NCBI GenBank assembly: GCA_964410665.1
Contig: CAYPIE010000142.1
Coordinates: 1-11,375 of the forward strand
Direction: 5' to 3'
Origin: CAYPIE01 sp964410665
GTDB lineage: Bacteria > Planctomycetota > Planctomycetia > Gemmatales > Gemmataceae
Length of the DNA stretch: 11,375 nt
The notes beneath the pieces were generated by a model. That model was not told where the DNA came from. It searched no databases and saw nothing but the letters and a program-made list of their open reading frames with translations. Made by a program: the position numbers and the translations under genes. Positions 1-8,184 of this stretch are shown piece after piece (position 1 is the first letter of the stretch; every line of letters begins with the position of its first letter).

Positions 1-282
1 GGGCGAACACCCGCTGCTCGAAAAAGACCTGACCAGCATACCAAACCAACCAACACACGCTTACGCCCAACCCACGGCCGGTCGACACCCGCCGCTCAAA
101 GGAGGCACGGCCGCCCGGACGATGATCCACCGTCCGTTGATCGCCCGTTCGTGCAAAATCTGCATGTTACGTTTTCCGCTCCCTCTGGCATGGAAGAAGT
201 GAACGGCCGACAGCTTACCGGACGACTGCGAAGCCGTCCGTGAGCCGCGGACGGAATCCTATCCCATCTGGAGGAGAGCGTC
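1..282 (+). promoter_or_regulatory. Leader region upstream of the secreted serine hydrolase
   Basis: No convincing gene is visible here. The hexamer CGGACG or its complement CGTCCG occurs five times: 116-121, 131-136 (complement), 219-224, 235-240 (complement) and 248-253. These can form hairpins 116-136, 219-240 and 234-254. The last is a perfect 7-bp stem with a 7-nt loop, ending 15 nt before the Shine-Dalgarno. The second and third share 235-240, so they exclude each other. A perfect AAAGGAGG at 98-105 has no start codon at normal distance; the nearest ATG is at 123 and opens only 26 codons. Two frames are open from the window edge (frame 1 to a TGA at 241-243, frame 2 to a TGA near 203), but neither has convincing codon use. 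Confidence 0.4.
234..254 (+). promoter_or_regulatory. 5' leader hairpin
   Basis: Perfect inverted repeat of CCGTCCG (234-240) and CGGACGG (248-254) with a 7-nt loop, just before the Shine-Dalgarno GGAGGAG at 270-276 of the serine hydrolase gene. No T-run follows, so it does not look like an intrinsic terminator. A role in translation control or mRNA stability is inference. Confidence 0.35.
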
Positions 283-3200
283 ATGTCTTGGTTCACAAGC
301 GTAACCACCGCACTTCAGGGTGCCTTCCACTTGCATAGCAACCGAGGGAAGCCCGAGCACCCTCGGGCTCGAATCGGGCTTGAGCCGCTGGAAGCCCGCG
401 AAGTTCTCTCGGGAGTTAGTTTCCAAGATTCCACATTTAGTGGCTGGCAATTTCGGGAGAACTTCCAGGACTTGTTCGATGGCCATGTGGTCGGCTACGC
501 GCTCGCCGTGAATCACGAGAACAAGCTTAAAGGGCTAGCTTCCGCTGGAGAGCGGCGGACAGCCGCCGATGCTCCCGCAGATATCTTCACTATCGGGACC
601 AAGAGTGAAATCGGTAGCGTCTCCAAAACAATCACCGCCACCGCCCTACTCAAGATCTTACAGGACCAGACCAGCAACTTGGCCCAGCTCAACGCCCGAC
701 TCTCCGACCCGATCCAAAACTACCTACCCCCGGACTGGCAGATCGGGCCAAATGTGCACAAGATTACGCTTCGTCACCTGTTGACCCACCGCAGTGGCTT
801 CCGTAGTACCCACGACACCTATGATCAAATGAAGGCCCTGATCGCCAACGGAGTTAGCGATCCTGAAACCATCGGCAAATGGGTGCCGTGGCAAAACGCC
901 TGGGCCGAGGATATCTATCCCCTCGAACCGAACACGGATGTTTACAGCAACGCCAACTTCACCCTCATGCGAGTCATCATTCCCTATCTGTGGCAAGGGT
1001 ATCCGAATTCCATCATTAACATCTCCCCCGTGGGGTTTACCCCCTATGTGTATAAGTTGTATGTCCAACAACACCTTCTCGGGCCAATGGGGATCAATGC
1101 GGACACAGCGGTGACCGGCTGGAACAACGCCATCGGCTACAACTTTTTCCAGGCCCAGACCCAGCCAGGCATCCTGCAAGCAGACGCCACCCAGATCGTC
1201 GGGGCAGGCGGCTGGAAGATGTCGGCCCTCGAGCTGGCCGCGTTTGTTCGTAACTTGCGGCACAACGACGCCATCCTCGCCCCGGCCACTCGCGACCTGA
1301 TGAACGACCAGCAGCTGGGCTGGTACGCCGTCGATCCCTCCCAAGACACCTTCGGCACCACCTACACCCACAACGGTGGCCTCGGCTACACCTTGAACGG
1401 CCGGTCCGGGAGTTTCAGCGCGCTGATGATGGCTTTTCCCGGTGATGTCGAAGCGGCTCTAGTCTGGAACTCCGGTCGTGACAGTCCCCCCGACTACTGG
1501 CCCGGCGGCGACTGGGGCTGGCAGGACGATGACATCTTGTATCAGTCCTACCTCAATGCCTGGACTGATCTGACCATCGAAGGGACCCTTGGGAACGACA
1601 CTCTGTGGATCAAGAAAAACTATACCAGTCACCCGGCCTTGCCCACTGCCGTGGACATTGTCCTCAACGGCAAGTTGGTTGCCACCCGCTGGGCACACAC
1701 CCTTGACTCACTTACCTTTCACGGGCTCGCGGGCGATGATAAGGTCTGGATCGATCAGCTGCCCAGTTCTACCCATGTCACTTTCAACGGTGGTCAGAAC
1801 AACGACACCGTTTACTTCGGTGCCAATGACGTCGACAGCAAAACACCGGGCAGACTTACGTTCCAAGGCGGTAGCGGGTCAGACCGCCTGGTTTATCAGG
1901 ACGCGGATGATGCACTGAATGACTCCTACACCATTGGCACTGGTTTTCTCCTGAAGGGGATTTCCACTGGAATCGCATACTTCTCACCCGACGTTGAACA
2001 GGTAGAACTCGTTGCCAATAAGTGGCATAACCATATCGAGGTGGTCGACGCACTGCCATTCGGCGTCAAGCTCTCGATCAACGCGAACCTCGGCAACGAC
2101 ACCATCTCCGTCCTCACTAGCGCAACGGATCAAGACTGGGCAGGCCAGTTGGTCGTCCAAGGAGGCAACGGGACCGACCACCTTACGGTCGATGATCGGT
2201 CGAACCACTACCTGCTTGCCCATAACCACCGCTACCAAGTCACGGATCAATCGCTCCGTCGCTGGACCAAGCACCCTTATTTCTGGATCCCGGTCTCCGT
2301 CAGCTTGGCTTATGGGAGCATCGAAGACTTAACCTTGTACACAGGGAATCAGACCGACCTCATCGATGTCACGGCTACCTCGGTAACCACCAAGATCTTC
2401 TCCGAGGCAGGCAACGATCATCTCACGGTTGGCAACGCTGCCAACAAGCTCGACGACATTACTGCACCGCTGACCCTGAATACGGGCGATGGGACGGATA
2501 CCATCACCCTCAACGACCACGGCCAGATCACCGGCCAGAGTTATACGATTACCAACAGTTTGGTCGATCGTGACCCTGGCATGGTGATCCACCACAGTAT
2601 CGCCGGAGTCACGGAACACGTTCAGCTCAACACTGGGTCCGGTAACGATCAGCTCCACGTCAGCAGCAACGCCATCGGCAACACCACTTCCCTTCATGGT
2701 GGCGATGGTTCAGACACGCTCACAGGTACTCTGTTCGCAAACGAGTTTTCTGTCACTGGTACTGATCAAGGGTACCTCAACGGGGTCAATGCATTTGACT
2801 CGGTCGAGAACCTGGTCGGTGGTGACGCCGACGACTGGTTCTACTTCCATCCCGGATCACAACTCACCGGCTCACTCACCGGCAAGGGTGGAGTCAATTC
2901 CCTTTCCTACCCCGAATGGACAACTGGGGTGGTGGTCAACCTTCCCCTGGGCACTGCCACCGCCATCGGCGCTCAGGTCAGCGGCATCCGCGACGTCTAT
3001 GGTAGCACCGCCGATGATATCCTCGTCGGCGACAGCTCGGACAACCAGTTATTCGGCCAGCACGGGAGAGATCTCATCATCGGCGGCGAGGGAGCAGACT
3101 TCCTCGTCGGTGGCCGGGGCGACGACATCCTCATCGCCGGCTTCACCGACTTCGATGAAGATCCCACCGCCTTGACTGCCATCCGCCTCGAGTGGACCCA

Positions 3201-3414
3201 GCCGAATGCCGAGTACAAGGAGCGGATCGTCCACCTGACTCAAGGAGGCGGCTTCAACGGTAACATCGTTCTGACCTCCGAATCAGTCCAGCGTGATCAA
3301 TCCTCGGACACCCTCCAAGGCGACAAGGATGCTGACTGGTTTCTGACCTCGCCGAAGGGGAGCCTGCCCGACGTTTTGATCGATCTCGGCCCCGATGAAG
3401 TGCTCACCGAATAG
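283..3414 (+). CDS. Secreted serine hydrolase (beta-lactamase/PBP fold) with RTX-like beta-roll C-terminal region
   Basis: A 1043-residue protein. The ATG is set by GGAGGAG at 270-276, six bases upstream. Residues 33-43 (LEPLEAREVLS) match the planctomycete extracellular N-terminal signature. Residues about 70-425 are a beta-lactamase-family (S12-like) hydrolase. The nucleophile motif S112-V-S-K115, the Y221-S-N223 motif and H363-N-G365 (the KTG-equivalent) are all present, so the active site looks intact. The substrate is unknown; esterases, D-aminopeptidases, carboxypeptidases and class C beta-lactamases share this fold. Residues about 434-953 carry many degenerate glycine/aspartate repeats of the GGxGxDxUx kind (GGQNNDTVY, GGSGSDRLV, GGNGTDHLTV, GGDGSDTLT), best formed at 907-953 (GGEGADFLVGGRGDDILIAG). 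These are typical of calcium-binding beta-rolls in exported proteins. It probably acts outside the cell or on the surface. It stands alone, followed by a strong hairpin. Confidence 0.88.
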   Translation: MSWFTSVTTALQGAFHLHSNRGKPEHPRARIGLEPLEAREVLSGVSFQDSTFSGWQFRENFQDLFDGHVVGYALAVNHENKLKGLASAGERRTAADAPADIFTIGTKSEIGSVSKTITATALLKILQDQTSNLAQLNARLSDPIQNYLPPDWQIGPNVHKITLRHLLTHRSGFRSTHDTYDQMKALIANGVSDPETIGKWVPWQNAWAEDIYPLEPNTDVYSNANFTLMRVIIPYLWQGYPNSIINISPVGFTPYVYKLYVQQHLLGPMGINADTAVTGWNNAIGYNFFQAQTQPGILQADATQIVGAGGWKMSALELAAFVRNLRHNDAILAPATRDLMNDQQLGWYAVDPSQDTFGTTYTHNGGLGYTLNGRSGSFSALMMAFPGDVEAALVWNSGRDSPPDYWPGGDWGWQDDDILYQSYLNAWTDLTIEGTLGNDTLWIKKNYTSHPALPTAVDIVLNGKLVATRWAHTLDSLTFHGLAGDDKVWIDQLPSSTHVTFNGGQNNDTVYFGANDVDSKTPGRLTFQGGSGSDRLVYQDADDALNDSYTIGTGFLLKGISTGIAYFSPDVEQVELVANKWHNHIEVVDALPFGVKLSINANLGNDTISVLTSATDQDWAGQLVVQGGNGTDHLTVDDRSNHYLLAHNHRYQVTDQSLRRWTKHPYFWIPVSVSLAYGSIEDLTLYTGNQTDLIDVTATSVTTKIFSEAGNDHLTVGNAANKLDDITAPLTLNTGDGTDTITLNDHGQITGQSYTITNSLVDRDPGMVIHHSIAGVTEHVQLNTGSGNDQLHVSSNAIGNTTSLHGGDGSDTLTGTLFANEFSVTGTDQGYLNGVNAFDSVENLVGGDADDWFYFHPGSQLTGSLTGKGGVNSLSYPEWTTGVVVNLPLGTATAIGAQVSGIRDVYGSTADDILVGDSSDNQLFGQHGRDLIIGGEGADFLVGGRGDDILIAGFTDFDEDPTALTAIRLEWTQPNAEYKERIVHLTQGGGFNGNIVLTSESVQRDQSSDTLQGDKDADWFLTSPKGSLPDVLIDLGPDEVLTE

Positions 3415-3455
3415 AGGTGATATCTGGTTGAACCACCATGCTCTCTGGAGCCGAG

Positions 3456-3507
3456 CAGGGAGCAGTTTCCATGGTGCATCGATATGCACCATGGAAACTG
3501 CTCCCTG
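3456..3507. terminator. Perfect 24-bp hairpin, possible terminator
   Basis: Arms 3456-3479 and 3484-3507 are exact reverse complements over 24 bp around a 4-nt loop (CGAT). The hairpin begins 42 nt after the stop codon of the serine hydrolase. No T-run lies on either side, so it is not a classic intrinsic terminator. It could end transcription or protect the 3' end of the mRNA. It is much longer than a chance palindrome. A small GGTGG/CCACC stem (3507-3511 with 3517-3521) touches its right edge. It might also be a short palindromic repeat element present elsewhere in the genome. Confidence 0.6.
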
Positions 3508-3650
3508 GTGGGATTACCACCCAAAATGGATTCTCGCTTCACAAGTGGTCTTTCTTCTCTGATTCCATCCAGCTGGCGGCTTGCTTTACGACATCCATAA
3601 GAAAGAAACCGTTACTGGCAACGCGGGCGGCGTCCGACTGAGGTGTCCCC

Positions 3651-4076
3651 ATGATGCTGGTCGGACACCCAGGCGTCGAGACACGTTTGCCAGAGCAGCG
3701 CGACCGGCTGCTTGAGACCGGTGCAAGTGATGTGGCGAACTGCAGGAATCTGAACGACGTAGACAGCTGTGCTGCCGTGGTGCTACCCACTTCCGGTGAT
3801 CGTGCGATTCTCTTCCCCGAGCATATCGCTGCCGACCGTCCGGTCGAAGTCGCCAACCTCTCCCGGCCCCGAGCGACCTCGGGGCAGCTACACAAAGAGC
3901 GGCCCAGGGTATATACCCCGTTGGTCAGGATGGTACCGCTGCTCGAGGAGCGGGATGTCGACGGGCCGTTGGTCGGGCCCATCGACCAATGCACTGTGGA
4001 TCAACTGGTGGAAGCGGGCGAAAGTCTTGGCCTGCAGCGGCAAGGACAACGAGAAATGCATCGGAAAAGGACCTGA
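3651..4076 (+). CDS. Possible hypothetical protein (weak)
   Basis: An open frame of 141 residues starting MMLVGHPGVETR. A GAGG-type ribosome site (TGAGG, 3639-3643) sits 7 nt before the ATG, and third codon positions look mostly G or C. The product is hydrophilic and acidic/basic mixed, with no signal peptide, membrane segment or motif I can recognise. The first ATG is taken, though the second codon is also ATG. It lies between the hairpin after the serine hydrolase and the 3' end of the convergent beta-barrel gene. Against it: short length, no recognised family, competing frames on the opposite strand, and a GC-rich hairpin inside it (3866-3885). It may be a spurious frame. Confidence 0.25.
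   Translation: MMLVGHPGVETRLPEQRDRLLETGASDVANCRNLNDVDSCAAVVLPTSGDRAILFPEHIAADRPVEVANLSRPRATSGQLHKERPRVYTPLVRMVPLLEERDVDGPLVGPIDQCTVDQLVEAGESLGLQRQGQREMHRKRT
3866..3885. repeat. 8-bp inverted repeat with tetraloop
   Basis: GCCCCGAG at 3866-3873 pairs exactly with CTCGGGGC at 3878-3885 around CGAC. No T-run flanks it on either strand. It is a stable GC-rich hairpin of unknown role, in a region where the coding status is uncertain. Confidence 0.4.
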
Positions 4077-4210
4077 AGCAATAGCAACCCGTTCCGTGCG
4101 ATTCAGCAACCGAAAGTGCGAGGAGCGATCGCGAGGCATCGGGAGAAGCATTATGCACAACGCCAATCACCGGCTGTAGCTTCCACCTGTTCGTCGGACG
4201 CAAGCCCTCG

Positions 4211-4233
4211 TCAAAACCGGCGACGATCCGGTC
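4211..4233 (-). terminator. Weak candidate intrinsic terminator after the beta-barrel gene
   Basis: On the minus strand ACCGG, a 7-nt loop and CCGGT are followed at once by a run of four T (plus-strand AAAA at 4213-4216). It lies about 45 nt past the stop codon of the beta-barrel gene, where its transcript would end. The stem is only 5 bp, so this is a weak candidate. Confidence 0.3.
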
Positions 4234-4275
4234 GATTACCTCGCACAAGCGACGGCTATAAAAAGCGGTAGACTG

Positions 4276-5184
4276 TCAGTACGCCCAGCGGCATTCCAGT
4301 CGGAGGACGTTCTGGTACCACTGATTCCCTGTCAGGGCTTGACCGTAGCCGACGAAGAAGTCCATCGGCCCGCCCCACCCGAAACGGACACCCACTTTCG
4401 CGTTCACAATCGTGTCCCCCGTGGCATCCAACGGCCCAAGCACTCCTCCCGGCGTGAGCCGGGACTTCAGCCCGTCAAGCAGGGTCCACCCGACGAACTC
4501 CACCACTGGGGCGACGCGCCGCCCTCCGCACGGGTCGAGCAGCTCGTAGCTGGCTCCCAGGCCGTAGCGGATGATGTCCCCGGCAAAGTTGGTCCCCCCG
4601 ATCGGGACCCAGTAACGCAGCTCCCCATAAAGGTTGCACCGGTCGGTACACTGCCCCAGGAACAACAGCCCCGGTTCCAGGCTGACGTGCTCGGTGCCGA
4701 GCCCGCGGTCGCCATCGCCGGTCGGTGTGTAGACACGGAGCTGCCCTGTAAGGTGGCACCACGAGTCATCGATCAGGCCAACCTTTACCCCAGTGGTCAG
4801 GTCCGAGAAGCCGGTCGCGTTGGCGTTCACCTCCGGGTTGATCGCCCGTACCGGGACCTCAAGAAAGGCGGACACCCGCGGGACCAACAGTGTCTCCCCA
4901 TAGAGGAACAACTCCTGATAATCGATCCTGCTCTCCGCCCGCGGCAAGCCCGGTCCCGAAGGTCCGGGCTTGGGGTAGAAAAACTCACCCCGGTTGGGGA
5001 ACAGAAAGCGGTATCCCGCGTCGTAGCGCAGACGGAGAATGTCCGCAGGGACGGGTATGTCGATGTAACCGACCGTGCTATCGAGCACGTCGAAGTCGTC
5101 GGCCTCCTGGGCGTGCCCCCGAACGGGGAACCAGGCCAACACGGTCACGATCGCCACGGCGATTATCGGTGCTCGAACGAACAT
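4276..5184 (-). CDS. Outer-membrane beta-barrel protein (transporter/porin-like)
   Basis: A 302-residue protein. The ATG at 5184-5182 is supported by GGAGGG (5196-5191), six bases upstream. Residues 1-25 are a signal peptide (basic start, hydrophobic core about 7-19, likely cut after G-H-A25). The mature part alternates polar and hydrophobic residues in likely beta strands, including VSAFLEVPVRAI, GQLRVYTPTG, YGELRYWVPIG and VGVRFGWGGPMDFFVGYG. It ends in W-A-Y, an aromatic C-terminus usual for outer-membrane proteins. The overall look fits the large group of barrels annotated as putative MetA-pathway or transporter proteins (Phenol_MetA_deg-like); this family call is from general resemblance only, and the substrate is unknown. 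Five cysteines are visible. It lies 111 nt downstream of the kinase gene on the same strand and may be co-transcribed with it. Confidence 0.72.
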   Translation of the reverse strand: MFVRAPIIAVAIVTVLAWFPVRGHAQEADDFDVLDSTVGYIDIPVPADILRLRYDAGYRFLFPNRGEFFYPKPGPSGPGLPRAESRIDYQELFLYGETLLVPRVSAFLEVPVRAINPEVNANATGFSDLTTGVKVGLIDDSWCHLTGQLRVYTPTGDGDRGLGTEHVSLEPGLLFLGQCTDRCNLYGELRYWVPIGGTNFAGDIIRYGLGASYELLDPCGGRRVAPVVEFVGWTLLDGLKSRLTPGGVLGPLDATGDTIVNAKVGVRFGWGGPMDFFVGYGQALTGNQWYQNVLRLECRWAY

Positions 5185-5295
5185 CCCTTCCCCTCCGTTG
5201 ACGATCCCAAAATGCCTATCGGTCGTGGGGAGAAAGGAAACCTAGGCAGAAGACTGGGACGGGAACACGAATGATCCATGAGGGCCGGATAACCG

Positions 5296-8184
5296 TTACA
5301 GTTCCTCTGCCAAAGGAGCGAACGCCTTGTCAGCCCGGAGTCTCGCCTCCGCATCCGGGTCTTTCCTCAAGGGCTCATACAACTCCCGAGCCGCCTCCAG
5401 AAACGGGGCCACCACCCGGTCCCGGTCGGCGGGCGTGGCGAGCGATTCCCGCACCCCGACGCAGCGGGCCAAGAAGCACAACGCCAAATGTCGGCCCCCA
5501 TCCATGTCCGGGATCGAACTTGGCAGTCGTTGCGCGATCCGGACCGCCGCCTCGTCTTCCCCGAGGTGCATCAGGGTGGTCGCCAGGGCAAGGTGTTGCG
5601 ACCGCCACACGCCGAGATAGGCCGGCTCACGTGGGTTCACCTGCAGAAAGGACGTCACCAGGCCGATGGCCTCCTCGAACCGGATCCGAGCTTCCGCGTG
5701 CTCGCCCTGGAGTAGGTGGAGCCGGGCGACGTTTCCGAGGGTCGTGCCAAGCCTCGAGTGGTATTCGGCGACTTCCGGCAACTCCGCTGCGAGCTTGCGG
5801 AGGATCGCGACCGCCTCCTCCCACTTCTCTTGTGCCTTGACCCGGTCACCGCTGCGCACCAGAGTCACCCCGAGGCCGTTGAGGGTATTGGCCAATTCCT
5901 GGCGATAGATCGGGATGCTCGGGAACTCCCGGGTGAGTCGGCGGAACAACTCCGCCGAGCGCTGTTGGGCCTGCTTTGCCTTGTCACGTCGCTCGGGGTC
6001 CCTGGCAAGCAAGTTTCCGAGGTTCCCCAGCGACAGGGCAAGTTCGTGCCGGTAATCGGGCACCAGCGAGTGTTCCTCGCTGAGCTCTCCCAGCAGGGCG
6101 GACGCCTCCCGGTACGCCATCTCCGCCGAGTCGGCCGATCCCACCTGGCGGAGGATCGCCCCTTGATTCAGCCGCGCGCGGGCAAGGTGATGCCGGTGTG
6201 CTGCCTGCGTGTCGGACGCGCACAGATCCCGCAAATGGCTAACAGCCTCAGTTGACTCGGCCCGAGCTCGTTCGAGTCTTTCTTCGGACCGATAAGCAAG
6301 GGCACGGTTGTCGTGGGATCGACCGAGGTGGAGCCGGTGCAGCAGTTCCTCGGGTTGTTCCACAATGAGCTGCTGTTGCAACTCGATGGCCCGAGCGTAC
6401 GACTCCTGGGCCTGGTTCGGTCGGCCGGACAGTCGGTGTACCTCGCCCAGAAAGTTGTGCGTCTCGCTGAGGTGAAACAGGAGTTCCGCATCCGGCGACT
6501 CTCTGAGCAGCTCCGAGAGCCGATCGATCGCCTGGGTGTAGAACTCCTCGGCCTCCTCCATGTCACCCAACTGTCGGGTGACGTCTCCAAGATGGCGGAA
6601 TCCGATTGCTAGTTGGTGGCGTACTTCCGGGTCGGCTGGTCGGTCCCGCAGCATGGTCTCGTACAGTACCCGCGCTTTGTCCAACAGAGCTCGGCGTTTC
6701 TTCTCCATCCGGGGCTCGTAGGCGAGTTGTTCGACAGCCACCTCGGTAAGCATCTCGTTGACAGCCCGGACGGCGAGCCCAGAGTTGCGCTCCGCCCGGG
6801 CGCGCTCGGTCCGCAAGCGGTCCAGGTGCATGGCGACGCCGACGACGGCCGTGAGCAGAGCCAGTGCGACTAGACCAACCAAGGCGGCCCGACTCGGGTT
6901 TCGGCGTGACCACTTACCGAGCAACTCCCAGGTGCCAGCCGGGCGAGCGAGGATCGGCCGGTGCTCCCGAAATCGCCGCAGGTCCTGGGCAAGCTCGGCC
7001 GCGGTTGCGTAGCGTCGGCCAGGATCCTTCTCCAGGCACTTCAGGACGATCGTCTCCAGGTCGCGCGGGCACTTCGGATTCTGTCGTCGTGGCGGGGCCG
7101 GTTCACTGTCGAGGACCTGCCGGATGGTTTCGACCACCGATTCCGCCCGGAAGGGTGGCCGACCGGTGAGCAGTTCGTAACCGATCACCCCAAGGGCGTA
7201 CACATCGGTCCAGGGCCCGATCTCGGAGATGCGGCCTTGGACCTGTTCGCAGGCCATGTATGCAGGGGTGCCAAGGACGTCCCCCTCAACGGTCGCGTTC
7301 TTCCCCGCATCGAGTTGCTTCGCCAGACCGAAGTCCGTCACCTTAAATTGAAGCGTCTCTCTGTCGGAACCAGACGAGGAGCGCGCGAGGAGGATGTTGG
7401 CCGGCTTCAGATCGCGGTGGACGATTTGCCGCTTATGGGCATGGTCGATGGTCTCGGCGAGGTCCTCCAGTAACCGGACCGTGGGGTCGACCTGCCAGGG
7501 AGAACCATCGAGAGCATCACTCAGGCTGCCCCCGCTGAGGAACTCTAAGGCCAGGTAGGGCGTGCCGTTGGCCTGCTCACCGATCTCGAAGATTTGCACG
7601 ATGTGCGGGTGCTGCAACCGAGCGATGGCCTCCGCCTCGATGCGGAAGCGGGTTCCAGCTCGCTGGTCGAAGACATCCACGCCGGCGATCATCTTTAGGG
7701 CCACAACCCGGTTCAGCTCCAGGTGCCGGGCCTTATAGACAACGCCCATGCCGCCGCGGCCTAACTCGGAAAGGATCTCGTAGCCGGGGATTTGCGGCAC
7801 AGGGTGAGGTAATCGGGTTCTCGCTGACGGCCCGATCGAGTCGGTGCGTAGAGGGTCACCGGAGGTATCTCCGTTCTGTTGCCGGATGCGGTCCGGATCA
7901 AACGCGGCACGGACAATCGACTCGAACTCCGGGTATTGATCGATGTAGTCCCGCAACACAAGGGTTGCACTCGACCGACGACGATAGTCCAGGTCGAGTT
8001 CGAGCAGATGACGGAACAGGGTAGGACGGTCCGTACGGGGGCAGTCCTTGAGGAAGTCTTTCAACTCGGGCTCCGTTTCCGCGGCGAGCCAAGCGTCTTC
8101 GAAACGATCGCAGATGGAGTTGATCCGCTCAAGCGAGAGGGGATGCGTGTTCGCGTTGCCCCCTTCTCCGGGCGTTTCATTCAT
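5296..8184 (-). CDS. Membrane-anchored serine/threonine protein kinase with TPR tail
   Basis: A 962-residue protein. The frame is open for 90 more codons upstream, but GGAGG at 8197-8193 sits 8 nt before the ATG at 8184-8182, so I start there (MNETPGEGG). Residues about 10-115 are the helical N-terminal region common in planctomycete kinases. The kinase domain is about 132-400: glycine loop GRGGMG (142-147), K164 in VALK, catalytic HRDLKPAN (H256, D258, N263), D284-F-G and GTPAYM before A311-C-E313. The last replaces the usual A-P-E. The catalytic residues are all present, so it should be active. A membrane helix lies at about 433-454. From about 478 to the end are roughly seven TPR-like helical repeats (such as AEEFYTQAIDRL and AQESYARAIEL), probably for protein binding. 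Autophosphorylation and control of the neighbouring sigma factor are inference from this recurrent gene pair. Confidence 0.93.
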   Translation of the reverse strand: MNETPGEGGNANTHPLSLERINSICDRFEDAWLAAETEPELKDFLKDCPRTDRPTLFRHLLELDLDYRRRSSATLVLRDYIDQYPEFESIVRAAFDPDRIRQQNGDTSGDPLRTDSIGPSARTRLPHPVPQIPGYEILSELGRGGMGVVYKARHLELNRVVALKMIAGVDVFDQRAGTRFRIEAEAIARLQHPHIVQIFEIGEQANGTPYLALEFLSGGSLSDALDGSPWQVDPTVRLLEDLAETIDHAHKRQIVHRDLKPANILLARSSSGSDRETLQFKVTDFGLAKQLDAGKNATVEGDVLGTPAYMACEQVQGRISEIGPWTDVYALGVIGYELLTGRPPFRAESVVETIRQVLDSEPAPPRRQNPKCPRDLETIVLKCLEKDPGRRYATAAELAQDLRRFREHRPILARPAGTWELLGKWSRRNPSRAALVGLVALALLTAVVGVAMHLDRLRTERARAERNSGLAVRAVNEMLTEVAVEQLAYEPRMEKKRRALLDKARVLYETMLRDRPADPEVRHQLAIGFRHLGDVTRQLGDMEEAEEFYTQAIDRLSELLRESPDAELLFHLSETHNFLGEVHRLSGRPNQAQESYARAIELQQQLIVEQPEELLHRLHLGRSHDNRALAYRSEERLERARAESTEAVSHLRDLCASDTQAAHRHHLARARLNQGAILRQVGSADSAEMAYREASALLGELSEEHSLVPDYRHELALSLGNLGNLLARDPERRDKAKQAQQRSAELFRRLTREFPSIPIYRQELANTLNGLGVTLVRSGDRVKAQEKWEEAVAILRKLAAELPEVAEYHSRLGTTLGNVARLHLLQGEHAEARIRFEEAIGLVTSFLQVNPREPAYLGVWRSQHLALATTLMHLGEDEAAVRIAQRLPSSIPDMDGGRHLALCFLARCVGVRESLATPADRDRVVAPFLEAARELYEPLRKDPDAEARLRADKAFAPLAEEL

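Larger units (their letters stand above)
3508..4275. other. Long intergenic stretch without a convincing gene
   Basis: Both strands contain medium-length open frames here, none with a recognisable domain. One plus frame (3651-4076) has a plausible ribosome site and is listed separately with low confidence. On the minus strand, one frame reads as protein-like from about 4160 down to 3610 but is broken by in-frame TAG codons, near 3890 and again near 3785. It could be a decayed gene or simply the antisense shadow of GC-rich DNA. An 8-bp hairpin with tetraloop lies at 3866-3885. I found no transposase signature. Confidence 0.4.

Noticed and set aside
1..243. Frame open from the window edge as the end of an upstream gene
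   Set aside because: The product is proline/arginine-rich with poor codon bias, and a second frame is also open here. No domain or known C-terminus is visible.
724..1371. 215-residue open frame on the minus strand
   Set aside because: It is antisense to the catalytic domain of the serine hydrolase, which has all three active-site motifs.
4339..5274. 311-residue open frame on the plus strand
   Set aside because: It is antisense to the beta-barrel gene, which has a signal peptide, ribosome site and barrel features. The plus product is arginine- and proline-rich without a domain.
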